Part shown: positions 54,004-63,305 of the stretch, piece by piece | Layout of the letters: every line of letters begins with the position of its first letter | Position numbering within the stretch: the stretch's first letter is position 1 | NCBI GenBank assembly: GCA_020161145.1 | Contig: JAIUPQ010000003.1 | Coordinates: forward strand, 372,001-436,000 | Reading direction: 5' to 3' | DNA from: Pseudomonadota bacterium | Lineage (GTDB): Bacteria; Pseudomonadota; Gammaproteobacteria; Burkholderiales; Burkholderiaceae_C | DNA: 64,000 bases | The notes under the pieces: model-generated | What the model was told of the DNA's origin: nothing | Databases searched by the model: none | Seen by the model: only the letters and a program-made list of their open reading frames with translations | Translations under genes and position numbers: made by a program

Positions 54004-55095
54004 CTAAAACCAGAAGCGCACACCGGCCACCCAGCGTGTTTGCAGGGGGCGGCCGCCCGAGGCGCGCACGTAGTCGGCGGTCTGGCCGAAGCTGCCCGCG
54101 CGCTCCACGCCGATGTAGGGCGCGAACTGGCGGCTGAACTCGTAGCGCAGTCGCAGGCCCGCGGACGCTTCGGCGAGGCCCTTGCCGATGCGCCGCTCTG
54201 GATCGTCCTTGCCGTAGAACTGCAGCTCGGCGCGCGGCTCGAGCACCAAGCGCTGGGTCAGCAGCATCTCGTAGCTGCCCTCCAGGCGCAGCGCGGTCCT
54301 GCCGCCGCTGCCCACGTAGGCGGTCGCGTCCAACTCGAACCAGTACGGCGCGAGTCCCTGGATGCCGAAGGCCAGCCACTGGCGGCTTGGTCCCTCGCCG
54401 GTGTCCAGGCGGACGCCCAGTTGCGTGTCCCAGAAGGTGGAGACCGCATGGCCCCACAGCAGTTCGGTGCGCGCCTCTTCGAACTTGCCGCCCGCCACGT
54501 CGCCCTCGGCCTTGAGCACCGCCCGATTGAAGGCGTTCCCATACCAGGCTTGCAGGCCGTAGGCCGTGTCATTGCCGCCATTGCGCGTGAAGCGACGCTC
54601 CAGGGTTTCGGCCCGTAGCGAGAAGAAGGCGTGCTCGTCGGCCAGCATGAGCCGTGGCACGCCCGGCACGGCGTAGTCACCCGATCCCAGCTTGAGGCCA
54701 TTGGAGTAGGCGTGCGGATCGCGCGCATCGGGCGGGGCCGAGCCGCCTTGCATGCGCATGTTGCCGTGGTCCATGGCCGGTGCGGCGGTCGCGGAGGAGG
54801 CGCCACTGGCGGGCGCACCATGCCCGGCATGAGGATCGGTCGCCGCGGCAGCGGCAGGCGTGGCCGGCGCAGAGGGCGAAGACGGCGCGCCGCTGGCGGG
54901 AGCCCCGTGTCCGGCATGCGGGTCAGCGGCGGCAGGATTCGCGGTTGCGGCAGGTGCGACTGCTGGCGCGGGTGTGGCGCGGGGAGCGGCTTGACCATGG
55001 GCGCTGTGGTCGTTCTGCGCCCGGGCTTGTGTGGCCACGCCGACAAGGGCCATGAGCGCGATGGACAGTGCGCGAAGGGGGAGTGCTTGGGACAT
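54004..55095 (-). CDS. copB: Outer-membrane copper resistance protein CopB
   Basis: 363 residues. Signal peptide to ARAQND (about residue 25). Low-complexity region rich in Ala, Pro, His and Met (residues 26-125), containing two copies of DPHAGHGAPASGA and the MDHGNMRMQG Met/His patch. The C-terminal beta-barrel from about 130 (FSLRAETLERRF, WYGNAFNRAVLKAEGDV, LRYEFSRQFAPYIGVERAGS) ends in FWF, the usual outer-membrane C-terminal aromatic. ATG at 55095; upstream frame is shadow. 23 bases after copA. Confidence 0.93.
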   Translation of the reverse strand: MSQALPLRALSIALMALVGVATQARAQNDHSAHGQAAPRATPAPAVAPAATANPAAADPHAGHGAPASGAPSSPSAPATPAAAAATDPHAGHGAPASGASSATAAPAMDHGNMRMQGGSAPPDARDPHAYSNGLKLGSGDYAVPGVPRLMLADEHAFFSLRAETLERRFTRNGGNDTAYGLQAWYGNAFNRAVLKAEGDVAGGKFEEARTELLWGHAVSTFWDTQLGVRLDTGEGPSRQWLAFGIQGLAPYWFELDATAYVGSGGRTALRLEGSYEMLLTQRLVLEPRAELQFYGKDDPERRIGKGLAEASAGLRLRYEFSRQFAPYIGVERAGSFGQTADYVRASGGRPLQTRWVAGVRFWF

Positions 55096-55118
55096 TCTGG
55101 ATCTTCCTTGTGCTGGGC

Positions 55119-57005
55119 TCAGGACACCACGACTTCGCGGAACATGCCGGCATCCATGTGGAACATCAGATGGCAATGCCAGGCCCAGCGTCCGAGCGCG
55201 TCGGCCGTCACAAGGAAACTGATGCGTTGCGCGGGCTGCACCGGCAGGGTGTGCCGGCGGGCGAGGAAGCGGCCATCCGGGCTCTCCAGCTCGCTCCACA
55301 AACCGTGCAGGTGCATGGGATGGGTCATCATCGTGTCGTTGTGCAAGATGACCCGCAGGCGCTCGCCGTAGCGAAAATGGACCGGCGTGGACTTGCCGAA
55401 CTCCAGTCCGTCCAGAGACCAGGAATAGCGCTCCATGTTGCCCGTCAGGTGCAACTCGACCTCACGGCCGGGGCCCCGTTTGTCCAGCGGACCCGATGGC
55501 GTGTGCAGATCCGCGAGGGTCAGGACACGCCTCCCGTTGTTGCGCAGGCCGATGCCGGGGTCATCCAGGTTGGTGCGCGCCATGTCGACCCGCATGTCCG
55601 TGCTCGCGCCGTATTCGGTGCGCGCGTGGCGCGCCGTGGTGCTTGGCACAGCCAGCGCGCCCGCGGCATGCTGGCTGTGGTCCATGGCCATGCCGCCGTG
55701 GTTCATGGCGCCATGGTTCATCCCGCCCATCGCGCCGTGGTTCATGCCAGTCATCGGGGTCGCGGCCATGCCGGCCATGCCGGCCATGCCAGCCATTCCC
55801 GTCATGCCGGTCATTCCCGTCATGCCGGCATCCTGGCCCGAAGCGCCGTGGTCCATGCCGCCCATCATGTCGCCCATGCCGAGCCATTCCACCGGATCCA
55901 AGGCAGGCACCGGCGCCTGCAGGCCCTCGCGCACTGCCAAGGTGGCACGCGCATACCCGGTGCGCTCCATGGCCTGCGCGAAGATCGTGTAGGCGTCGTC
56001 GCGTGGCTGAACGATGACGTCGATGGTCTCGCCCGGGCCGAAGCGGAATTCGTCGACCGTCACGGGCTCCACATCCACGCCATCGACGTGCACGACGGTG
56101 AGCTTGAGCCCAGGGATGCGTACGTCGTAGAAGGTGTTACCCGCGCCGTTGACCATGCGCAGGCGCACGCGTTCGCCCGGACGGAACAGGCCCGTCCAGT
56201 TGCCCGCCGGGGTCGTGCCGTTGGCGAGGTAGGTCAGGGTCGCGGAGGACAGATCGGCGAGATCGGTCGGGTTCATCCGCATTTCGTTCCACATCTTGCG
56301 CTTGCCGAGCGCAGCAGCCATGCCATCGCGCGAAACGTCGCGGAAGAAGTCGATGACGGTGGGCTGGTTGAAGTTCAGGTAATCGCTCTGGGACTTGAGC
56401 TTGGCGAAGATCCGCATCGGGTCTTCGTCGGTCCAGTCCGAGAACACGAGCACATGCTCGCGGTCGGCGTGGATGGTCTGGGGCCCGGCCGGATCGATGA
56501 TGATCGCCCCATACATGCCGGTGAGCTCTTGCATGCCGGAGTGCGAGTGGTACCAATACGAACCGCTTTGCTCGACTTTGAATTGGTAGGTGAAGGTCTC
56601 GCCCGGCGCAATGCCGTCGAAGCTGATGCCGGGCACGCCGTCCATCTGGTAGGGCAGGATGATGCCGTGCCAGTGGATGGAGGTGGACTCGCGCAGCTTG
56701 TTGGTCACGCGGATGGTGACCGTTTCTCCTTCGCGCCAGCGCAGCGTTGGCGCGGGAATAGTGCCGTTGATCGTGGTTGCGATACCGGGCTTGCCTGTGA
56801 AATTGACGGGCGACTCAGCCACCACCAAATCGAACTCGTTGCCGCTCAGAACGCGAGGCCCCCCGACCGTTCCAGGGCCCTGCTGCGCAAACGCCTTGAG
56901 CGCGGGTGTCGACAGGCCAGCCATGACGCCACCGGCGGCCAAGCCCTGTACGAACCGCCGCCGGGACAAGCCCGGGGGCATGATTAGAAAAGGCGAGCGC
57001 GGCAT
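55119..57005 (-). CDS. copA: Periplasmic multicopper oxidase CopA
   Basis: 628 residues. Tat signal LSRRRFVQGLAAGGVMAG. Cupredoxin 1 with SIHWHGIILP and YWYHSHSGMQEL copper ligands; middle domain; Met/His-rich insert near residues 375-440 (MTGM, MAGM and MNHGAM repeats); cupredoxin 3 with HPMHLHGLW and WHCHLMFHMDAGMFREV holding the T1 and trinuclear sites. Oxidises Cu(I) to Cu(II) outside the cytoplasm. ATG at 57005; ATG at 56981 is also possible. First gene of the leftward copper operon, divergent from copR. Confidence 0.95.
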   Translation of the reverse strand: MPRSPFLIMPPGLSRRRFVQGLAAGGVMAGLSTPALKAFAQQGPGTVGGPRVLSGNEFDLVVAESPVNFTGKPGIATTINGTIPAPTLRWREGETVTIRVTNKLRESTSIHWHGIILPYQMDGVPGISFDGIAPGETFTYQFKVEQSGSYWYHSHSGMQELTGMYGAIIIDPAGPQTIHADREHVLVFSDWTDEDPMRIFAKLKSQSDYLNFNQPTVIDFFRDVSRDGMAAALGKRKMWNEMRMNPTDLADLSSATLTYLANGTTPAGNWTGLFRPGERVRLRMVNGAGNTFYDVRIPGLKLTVVHVDGVDVEPVTVDEFRFGPGETIDVIVQPRDDAYTIFAQAMERTGYARATLAVREGLQAPVPALDPVEWLGMGDMMGGMDHGASGQDAGMTGMTGMTGMAGMAGMAGMAATPMTGMNHGAMGGMNHGAMNHGGMAMDHSQHAAGALAVPSTTARHARTEYGASTDMRVDMARTNLDDPGIGLRNNGRRVLTLADLHTPSGPLDKRGPGREVELHLTGNMERYSWSLDGLEFGKSTPVHFRYGERLRVILHNDTMMTHPMHLHGLWSELESPDGRFLARRHTLPVQPAQRISFLVTADALGRWAWHCHLMFHMDAGMFREVVVS

Positions 57006-57135
57006 AGGGTGGGATCCTCCAGGGGGTCAACGACAGTCGTCCTTGCCCGGACCCGGCCAGCCCGCTGGTCTCAGGGTCCAACGCACAAGGTTCGACGCAT
57101 GGAGGACATCCTAAGGAGGGGGCGTTTTCCAACCC

Positions 57136-57173
57136 ATGACCCGTCCATTACTTTCATGTAATGGTTGTGTCAT
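57136..57173. promoter_or_regulatory. 38-bp nested dyad, likely CopR operator
   Basis: Inner inverted repeat CCATTAC (57145-57151), 6-base spacer, GTAATGG (57158-57164). Outer arms ATGAC (57136-57140) and GTCAT (57169-57173) share exactly the same centre (57154.5). It sits in the 261-base gap between divergent copA and copR, 94 bases before copR. The CATTAC-N6-GTAATG form is similar to cop boxes bound by CopR-type regulators. Confidence 0.75.
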
Positions 57174-57266
57174 CCTTCGGGAAGGGGCAGAGCGGTACAT
57201 TGCCCGGTAGTGGGCGCAAAAGTCCCACGCGGCCCCTCTCACCGCAACGATTCTGTAAGGAAAGCC

Positions 57267-57950
57267 ATGAAGATGCTGGTCGTCGAGGACGAAGCCAAGA
57301 CGGCGGACTATGTGCGCCAAGGCCTGCAGGAGGCAGGCTTCATCGTGGACTTGGCCCGCACCGGCCTGGAGGGCCATCACCTGGCCATGAGCGAGTCCTA
57401 CGATTTGATCGTTCTGGATGTCATGCTGCCGGACGTCGATGGCTGGCGCATCGTGCGCTCGCTGCGGGCGGCGGGCAAACAGGTCCCGGTGCTGTTCCTG
57501 ACAGCGCGCGGCAGCGTGGACGATCGGGTCAAGGGCTTGGAACTTGGCGCCGATGACTACCTGGTTAAGCCGTTCGCGTTTTCGGAGTTACTGGCGCGCG
57601 TGCGCACGCTGCTGCGACGCGGCACTGCGCCGAGCCAACCCGACCGCATTCAGATTGTCGACCTGGAGCTCGATCTGGCACGCCGACGCGCCACACGGGC
57701 CGGCAAGCGTATCGCGCTGACCGTCAAGGAGTTCGCCTTATTGGAGCTGCTGGCACGTCGCCAGGGAGAAGTGCTGCCGCGCTCGCTGATTGCGTCCCAG
57801 GTGTGGGACATGAACTATGACAGTGACACCAATGTGATCGACGTGGCGATCCGCCGGCTGCGCGCGAAGATCGACGATGCGTTCAACCCCAAGCTGATCC
57901 ACACCGTGCGCGGCATGGGCTACACGCTCGACACCGATGACGGCCTCTAA
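57267..57950 (+). CDS. copR: Copper-responsive response regulator CopR
   Basis: 227 residues, OmpR/CusR type. Receiver with D51 in [14 protein letters not shown] and K near 101 in [11 protein letters not shown]-terminal winged helix ([46 protein letters not shown]). ATG at 57267 with AAGGAAAG upstream. It should bind the dyad between copA and copR. Overlaps copS by 14 bases. Confidence 0.93.
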   Translation: MKMLVVEDEAKTADYVRQGLQEAGFIVDLARTGLEGHHLAMSESYDLIVLDVMLPDVDGWRIVRSLRAAGKQVPVLFLTARGSVDDRVKGLELGADDYLVKPFAFSELLARVRTLLRRGTAPSQPDRIQIVDLELDLARRRATRAGKRIALTVKEFALLELLARRQGEVLPRSLIASQVWDMNYDSDTNVIDVAIRRLRAKIDDAFNPKLIHTVRGMGYTLDTDDGL

Positions 57951-59397
57951 ACCTGAGACGTCGGCCATTGGCCACGCCAAGCAGGTCAGGCCGACCCGGC
58001 GGCGCAGTCCCGCTTCGCTCGCCCTGCGCGTGACGGCATTGATCGGCGCGGCCATCACCTTGGTGTTCCTCTGTTTCCAGTGGGCCATCGTCCGATCGTT
58101 GGAGCATCACTTTGCGCAACAGGACGCGCATGAACTGGACGCGGTCATCTCGGCCCTGGCCGAGCCCTTGCGTCAGGGCGACGACATGGACCGCGACGCG
58201 CTGGGGCAGCAACTTGCCAATGCGGTGGCGGGGCACCACGGGATGAGCTACGCCGTCTACGACCAGACAGGCAACACCATCTACGCCACGGCGGGTCCTG
58301 ACCTGTCCAAGATGAACCTGGCCCCCAAGCCTCTGGCGCAGATCGACGCCGAGGAGTTGGCGGTGTGGCAGGATCGTCAGCGGTCCTACCGGGGCGTTGC
58401 GTTCGAATTTGCAGCAGGCCCTACTTCGGATGCGCCACGCTACCGCATCCTCGCTGCCATGGACATCGGCTTCCACCTGGAATTCCTCGGGGAGTTCCAG
58501 CGCATGCTGCGTTGGGTGACCTTCATGGTCCTGTGCATTGCGCTGCTGGCCGCTTGGCTGGCGGTCCACTGGGGGCATCTGCCGATCCGCAAGGTCAACG
58601 AGAAAATCCGTGCCATCCGTTCGTCCAAACTGGACGTGCGACTCGACCCACGCGACGTGCCGATCGAGCTGTCAGAGTTGGTGTTCGCCTTCAACGACAT
58701 GCTGGCGCGCATCGAGGAAGGCTTTGCCCGCTTGTCGCACTTCTCTGCCGACATTGCGCATGAGCTGCGCACCCCGGTGACCAACCTCGTGACACAGACC
58801 CATGTGGTGTTGGGGCAGCCCCGTAGCGCCGAAGAGTACCGGGAGATCCTGTACTCCCATCTGGAGGAGTTCGATCGCATGAGTCGCATGATCGCGGACA
58901 TGCTGTTTCTCGCGCAGACCGAGAACGATCCACGCAACATCCGCATGAGCCAGGTCGACCTGAGTGCGCTGGTCCGGGGCTTGTTCGACTACTACGAGGC
59001 CCTCGCCGACGATCGACACATCACGCTCAGCCTCAAGGGCGCGGTCGAGCCGGTCCTGGCGGATCGCGAGATGTTGTCGCGGGCCATCGGCAACCTTCTT
59101 TCCAATGCCATTCGCTACACGCCGCGCGAGGCTCGGATCATCGTCACGCTCAAACAGGACGACCAGGGAACGGTCATTCGCGTCGAGAACCCGGGTGAGC
59201 GGATATCGGACGCCGATCTGCCCAAGCTCTTCGATCGCTTCTACCGCGCCGACCCTGCCCGCCAGCGCAAGTCCGCGGGGGCCGGCCTCGGACTGGCGAT
59301 CGTCAAATCAATTGCCGAAGCTCATGGTGGACATGTGCAGGCAACGTCCAACGATACAGCGACTAAATTTGATCTAACGCTGCCTCGCATCGCTTAG
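57937..59397 (+). CDS. copS: Heavy-metal sensor histidine kinase CopS
   Basis: 486 residues, CusS/CopS family. TM1 near 33-52 ([20 protein letters not shown]), periplasmic sensor with His-rich spots ([14 protein letters not shown]), TM2 near 193-210, HAMP, phospho-acceptor H275 in [21 protein letters not shown] box [14 protein letters not shown] boxes VENPGERI and [16 protein letters not shown]. Pairs with copR. Last copper gene before the relaxase gene, with 75 bases between the convergent ends. Confidence 0.93.
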   Translation: MTASKPETSAIGHAKQVRPTRRRSPASLALRVTALIGAAITLVFLCFQWAIVRSLEHHFAQQDAHELDAVISALAEPLRQGDDMDRDALGQQLANAVAGHHGMSYAVYDQTGNTIYATAGPDLSKMNLAPKPLAQIDAEELAVWQDRQRSYRGVAFEFAAGPTSDAPRYRILAAMDIGFHLEFLGEFQRMLRWVTFMVLCIALLAAWLAVHWGHLPIRKVNEKIRAIRSSKLDVRLDPRDVPIELSELVFAFNDMLARIEEGFARLSHFSADIAHELRTPVTNLVTQTHVVLGQPRSAEEYREILYSHLEEFDRMSRMIADMLFLAQTENDPRNIRMSQVDLSALVRGLFDYYEALADDRHITLSLKGAVEPVLADREMLSRAIGNLLSNAIRYTPREARIIVTLKQDDQGTVIRVENPGERISDADLPKLFDRFYRADPARQRKSAGAGLGLAIVKSIAEAHGGHVQATSNDTATKFDLTLPRIA

Positions 59398-59472
59398 GTT
59401 GGCCTCCCGCCATTGCGGGAGAATGCAGATCGTGGATGGGCGCAGTTTCGGCTCGTCGGAAGCAGGTGCTCG

Positions 59473-61458
59473 TCAGGTGATGGACATGCCTTTCTGTCGT
59501 CCGATCTCCCATGACACGCCACCGCCGCGTACAGTGGCAGCAAGTTGCTGACCTAGCCGTTGCTCGATCACTGGTTTCCACGGCACTAGGCTGAATCCCA
59601 TGCCGTCATCGAGCATCGCGTAGCGACCGCTGGCCAGCATGACGGAGCGCCGGTAGATGCCGGCCACACGCTGCCCGTCGGCCACCGGGTGATGCTCCAG
59701 GCCGGTGTCGGCGGCAATGTCCTTCGCGGCCTGCGCTAGCTCCCGATTGCGCAGTGTGCCCAGCAGGTTCCGGGCGACGATCACGCGCTGCCCGCGCCGC
59801 TCGGCCATTCCCTGTTCGGCCAGGAAGTCGGCGCGCTGCTGCATCGCCTGCTTGGCCTCGCCACCAAAGCCCAGGTCGCCCAAGCCCGAGCCACCACCGA
59901 TCAATTGCTGGTCGAGCCAGGTGGCCCCGATCACGCGAGCCTGCCGCTCGATGGGCAGATGCGATTTCAGTTCCACAGCCACGCCGCCAAGGCGCTGCGC
60001 GTCGTGGCGGCGGCCCTGTTCGGCTAGGTCGTCCGGCATCTTCCATAGTCCCTCGGCCACGCGCTCCACGATGCCGGCGCGGCGCAAGGCTTCCAGCCGG
60101 CGGACGTGGGCCGCGACGACTTCCTGCGGATCGCGGCCGGGCTTGGCCCGGCCTTGCTCAATCGCAAGGTGATGATCGGTGCGGTACAGGCCATCGCTCG
60201 CCAGCGCGGCGATGTTCTTGTCGGCCGCGCGCACATCGGCTGCCCCCTTTACCTCCACCACGGCGCCAATCGGGTAGTTCGCCAGCTCGTCGCGGGCGTT
60301 GAGCGCGACGTAGTGGGCCTTGCCGTCCACGCCGTCGATGACCAGATAGCCCCGGTCGCGCAGCTCGTCGGCAAGCCCCTTCGCGGCCACGCGGCCGAGG
60401 ATGGTTTGGCCATCGTCGCCCGGCTCGAACACCGCCAGCTCGCGCGGCTCGCCGCGCATGGCCCGCTGCATGGTGCGGATGATGTCGCCGCGCTCGCCCA
60501 GGGCGCGTAGGGTCTTTTCGGCGTCGGCATGGACAGCCCAGGTGCCCGGCTGTATCTCATCGGCCAAGCCCAGGCGCTGCAAGCGTTGCAGGCGGCCGAT
60601 CAGCAGCAGGCGCTGGCGTTGCAATCTCGGCTCGTTGAGGCATTCGACATGCACCAGGCCATCGTCGCCCAGCTCGCGCTTGAGCGTGCGATCCAGGCTC
60701 GTCCACCGTTCTTGCTCCACCTCGCGCCGCAAGGTCTGCTGGATCTCCAGCTCGGTGCGCGGCCCGAGCCATTCGGTCGCCAGTTCGGCGGCGCGATGGC
60801 GGAAGCCATCGGCGATGTAGTTGCCGGCGATGATGAGGTCTTTGCCGGTGTCGTCGCGCCCGCGCACGATCAGGTGGGTATGCGCGTTGTCGGTGTTCCA
60901 GTGATCGACGGCCACCCACTCCAGCCGTGTGCCCAGGTCGGCCTCCATTCGGCCCATCAGGTGCCGCGTGTAGGTGCGCAGGTCTTCCAGCTCGGCGCCA
61001 TCCTCGGGCGAGAGGATGAACCGAAAGTGATGCCGGTCGTCGACGCAGCGTTCCTTGAAGGCGTCGAGGTCGGCGGCATCGGTCTGCGGCCCGTAGGCTT
61101 GACCCGGCTCGCCATCGCGGCCCACACCGTCGCGCTCAATGTAGCGCAGGTGCTTGGCGAGCGACTGCGGGCTGGCCCGCTGCTGATTGACCAGCAGCGT
61201 CTTGATAGTCACGCGCCGCGACACGGGCGTGAGCTTCGCTCCGACGAAGCGCGCCGCCGTGTGGCCGCGCCCCAGGCGCGAGCCGGGCCGCTGGCCGGTG
61301 CCCCTCCCGGAGCCGCTGGCAGCGCCAGGACGACGCACCGACGACTTGCCGCTGCTGGCCTTGCCTGCCTGCTTGAGCACCTTGGAAACGAAGCCCTGGC
61401 CCCGGTTCTTCGGGGCGCTGGGGCGGATGCGGAAATCGTCGTCGCGGCGGTCGGTCAT
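59473..61458 (-). CDS. traI: Relaxase TraI (VirD2-like, DUF3363)
   Basis: 661 residues. Nicks oriT and pilots the strand. Basic N-terminus, then HLRYIERDGVGRDG, the region HHFRFILSPEDGAELEDL, and the metal-binding histidine motif VAVDHWNTDNAHTHLIVRG near residues 185-205; the DUF3363 region covers the rest (LHIERQARV-like LPIERQARVIGATWLDQQL, KPVIEQRLGQQL near the end). ATG at 61458; the long frame above is shadow. Faces copS. Family order and neighbour traF agree with Tn4371. Confidence 0.92.
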   Translation of the reverse strand: MTDRRDDDFRIRPSAPKNRGQGFVSKVLKQAGKASSGKSSVRRPGAASGSGRGTGQRPGSRLGRGHTAARFVGAKLTPVSRRVTIKTLLVNQQRASPQSLAKHLRYIERDGVGRDGEPGQAYGPQTDAADLDAFKERCVDDRHHFRFILSPEDGAELEDLRTYTRHLMGRMEADLGTRLEWVAVDHWNTDNAHTHLIVRGRDDTGKDLIIAGNYIADGFRHRAAELATEWLGPRTELEIQQTLRREVEQERWTSLDRTLKRELGDDGLVHVECLNEPRLQRQRLLLIGRLQRLQRLGLADEIQPGTWAVHADAEKTLRALGERGDIIRTMQRAMRGEPRELAVFEPGDDGQTILGRVAAKGLADELRDRGYLVIDGVDGKAHYVALNARDELANYPIGAVVEVKGAADVRAADKNIAALASDGLYRTDHHLAIEQGRAKPGRDPQEVVAAHVRRLEALRRAGIVERVAEGLWKMPDDLAEQGRRHDAQRLGGVAVELKSHLPIERQARVIGATWLDQQLIGGGSGLGDLGFGGEAKQAMQQRADFLAEQGMAERRGQRVIVARNLLGTLRNRELAQAAKDIAADTGLEHHPVADGQRVAGIYRRSVMLASGRYAMLDDGMGFSLVPWKPVIEQRLGQQLAATVRGGGVSWEIGRQKGMSIT

Positions 61459-61906
61459 GGCTGCGCTCCCTGCAAGCTCTGGCGTGTCCTGTCGTGCGAA
61501 GCACACGCACATGCCAGCATTGGCGCGAGCCTCGCGCTCCACGCGGCACGGCGGCGAAGCCGCTCCGTGCTGCGCCAACCCCACGTGCAGACTGGCTTTG
61601 CGGGCCGACAGGTGCCGCTCCCTTTTGTCTTGCCTTCCGCCTTTGCCCCTCGCTGGCGCTCCGGGCAGCGGCGGCCCGGCGACGCTGCTGCGTGAGCAGA
61701 CAGCGCCCCGGCGAACACGGCGATGGCCGAAGGCCAGCCGCGTTCGAGGCAAGACGCCTGCACGTTGGACGGCTGCGCCGGAGACAGCGCGAAGTGTGGT
61801 GCCCAATGCGAAGTATTGGCACCGGCACTGCACGCGCGACGACACGGCGACGGCCAGCAGAACGACACGCCCGATAGCACGATGATGCGCAGCGAATCGG
61901 CGGCGA
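61459..61906. other. Gene-free interval between traI and traF, possible oriT region
   Basis: 448 bases. The open frames here have shadow-type composition (Arg/Ala-rich, no family pattern), and I see no plausible gene. In conjugative elements oriT often lies next to the relaxase gene, so this is a candidate. Short GC-rich repeats occur (for example GGGCAGCGGCGGCCC around 61673-61680), but I could not identify a nic site. Confidence 0.35.
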
Positions 61907-62494
61907 TCATGGGCGAGGCTCCAGCCAGACCGGGCGCGCAACGCCGATCACGGCGGCTACGCTGACCGGCCCGAAATACCGGCTGTCGAACGACGCCGGA
62001 TTGGTGACGCTGAGCAGGAACAGCTCGCCAGGCCGAAGGCGGCGGCACTGCGACCAGGATGGCAGCGGACGGCCCCAGCGGTCGGCAGGCAGCACGGCGG
62101 CCGAAGGCACGCCGTCGATGCGGACACTGCCGTCGGCGATGCACACCTCCTGCGGTGCGATCGCGCCCACGCGCTTGAGCAGAGGGATGCGCGTCGGCAG
62201 GTAGCCGCGCTGCGCAGCGAGCGCGGCAGCCTCGACGGGCAGTGGCACCAGCACGATGCTGCCCACGGACAACGGACGTGGCGGCGAGCTGGTGCGACGG
62301 TCGAGCGGATCGACGCGATACCAGCCGACCGCCACGCTGTCGGACGGGTTGTAGGTCAGGCGCGGTAGCGGATGCACGAAGGACGCCCAGGCCAGCGCGG
62401 CGAGGCCGCAGGCGGACAGGCCCGCCAGCACGAGGCGAGCGCGCACGCGCAAGCGAGGGGGCGACGCGGTGCCGGAAGTGGAAACGGCGCTCAT
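61907..62494 (-). CDS. traF: TraF-like S26 peptidase (pilin maturation)
   Basis: 195 residues. One N-terminal membrane helix (LVLAGLSACGLAALAWASF). Catalytic serine region YNPSDSVAVGWYRVDPL near 50-66, lysine region PLLKRVGAIAPQEVCI near 105, then DRWGRPLPSW and GELFLLSV, as in leader peptidase-like TraF that trims and cyclises TrbC pilin. ATGA overlap with the DUF2840 gene. Confidence 0.9.
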   Translation of the reverse strand: MSAVSTSGTASPPRLRVRARLVLAGLSACGLAALAWASFVHPLPRLTYNPSDSVAVGWYRVDPLDRRTSSPPRPLSVGSIVLVPLPVEAAALAAQRGYLPTRIPLLKRVGAIAPQEVCIADGSVRIDGVPSAAVLPADRWGRPLPSWSQCRRLRPGELFLLSVTNPASFDSRYFGPVSVAAVIGVARPVWLEPRP

Positions 62495-63024
62495 GGCAGT
62501 GCCCTCCCTGCCAGCCAGGCGGCGTGCCGCTCGGCGCTGTATTCGGGCAACGCCAAATGCGCCGCGAGCCGGTTGGCGAGCGTGCGCCAGTACGCAGGCG
62601 AAGCGGTAGACGGCGCGATACCCAGCGCCTCAATGGCGTCGATGCGTTCCAGCACGACGCGCACCTGGTTCTCACCCTCGGCGTGCAGCAGCAGGCGCGC
62701 GCCCGGCTGCACGCCGGGGATGCGCTGCGCCGCATCGAGCGGCGTGCAAGCCTGCATCACCATGAGCTGCCAGCGCACGGTGCCGTAGTCGTTGGCCTGC
62801 CAGCTGATGCGGCAGAACATGGCACCCGGCAGGAACACCGCGCAGCGCCGCCAGCGGTCGAGCTGGTGCGTGCGCGCGGGTTCGCCGAAGCGCAGGTAGA
62901 ACTTGAAGCGCGGTTCGATGTAGGCCAGCGCCACGCGCGTCAGCGGCGTGCTGGCAGGCTGGCCGGAAGGTGCTGCGAGCGCAGCCGTGGCCGCGCCAGC
63001 GGCAGGCGAAGCGGATGCGGTCAT
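62491..63024 (-). CDS. DUF2840 protein of the ICE
   Basis: 177 residues. TPLTRVALAYIEPRFKFYLRFGEP and RRCAVFLPGAMFCRISWQAND are the DUF2840 core; RLLLHAEGENQVRVVLERID follows. Cytoplasmic, no signal. Found between the partition genes and traF in Tn4371-type elements; function unknown. ATG at 63024 gives an ATGA overlap with the small RHH gene. Confidence 0.85.
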   Translation of the reverse strand: MTASASPAAGAATAALAAPSGQPASTPLTRVALAYIEPRFKFYLRFGEPARTHQLDRWRRCAVFLPGAMFCRISWQANDYGTVRWQLMVMQACTPLDAAQRIPGVQPGARLLLHAEGENQVRVVLERIDAIEALGIAPSTASPAYWRTLANRLAAHLALPEYSAERHAAWLAGRALP

Positions 63025-63305
63025 GGTGTGTTCTCCTTGCGGTGTTCTGGAAACTCGCGCTCCAGCAGGCCGCGCAGCAGGTCGGCCACGGTCACGCCTT
63101 GCGTGAAGGCCGACACCTTGATGCGCGCCCGCATCGCGGGCGTGATGTCGAGGGTCAGGCGGGCGGTGTAGAGGTCGCCTTTGCCCAGCGCATCGGCGTC
63201 GCCCTGGCGAATCCACGCCTCGGCGTGCGGATTCGCAGGTGGACGCGCACCGATGCCGACGCGCTTTGCCGTGCGTTTGCTGTTCGGTGGCGGCTTCGCC
63301 GTCAT
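63021..63305 (-). CDS. Small RHH protein next to parA (ParB/CopG-like)
   Basis: 94 residues. Basic N-terminal 40 residues, then LYTARLTLDITPAMRARIKV and GVTVADLLRGLLEREFP, an RHH/CopG pattern. Position directly after parA suggests the centromere-binding partner in partition; the gene is often named parB in such elements though it lacks a ParB fold. ATG at 63305 with ATGA overlap with parA. Confidence 0.78.
   Translation of the reverse strand: MTAKPPPNSKRTAKRVGIGARPPANPHAEAWIRQGDADALGKGDLYTARLTLDITPAMRARIKVSAFTQGVTVADLLRGLLEREFPEHRKENTP

Noticed and set aside
61459-61941. N-terminal extension of traI into the gap
   Set aside because: Arg/Ser-rich shadow composition with no family match; the MTDRRDDDFRIRP start is typical of the family.
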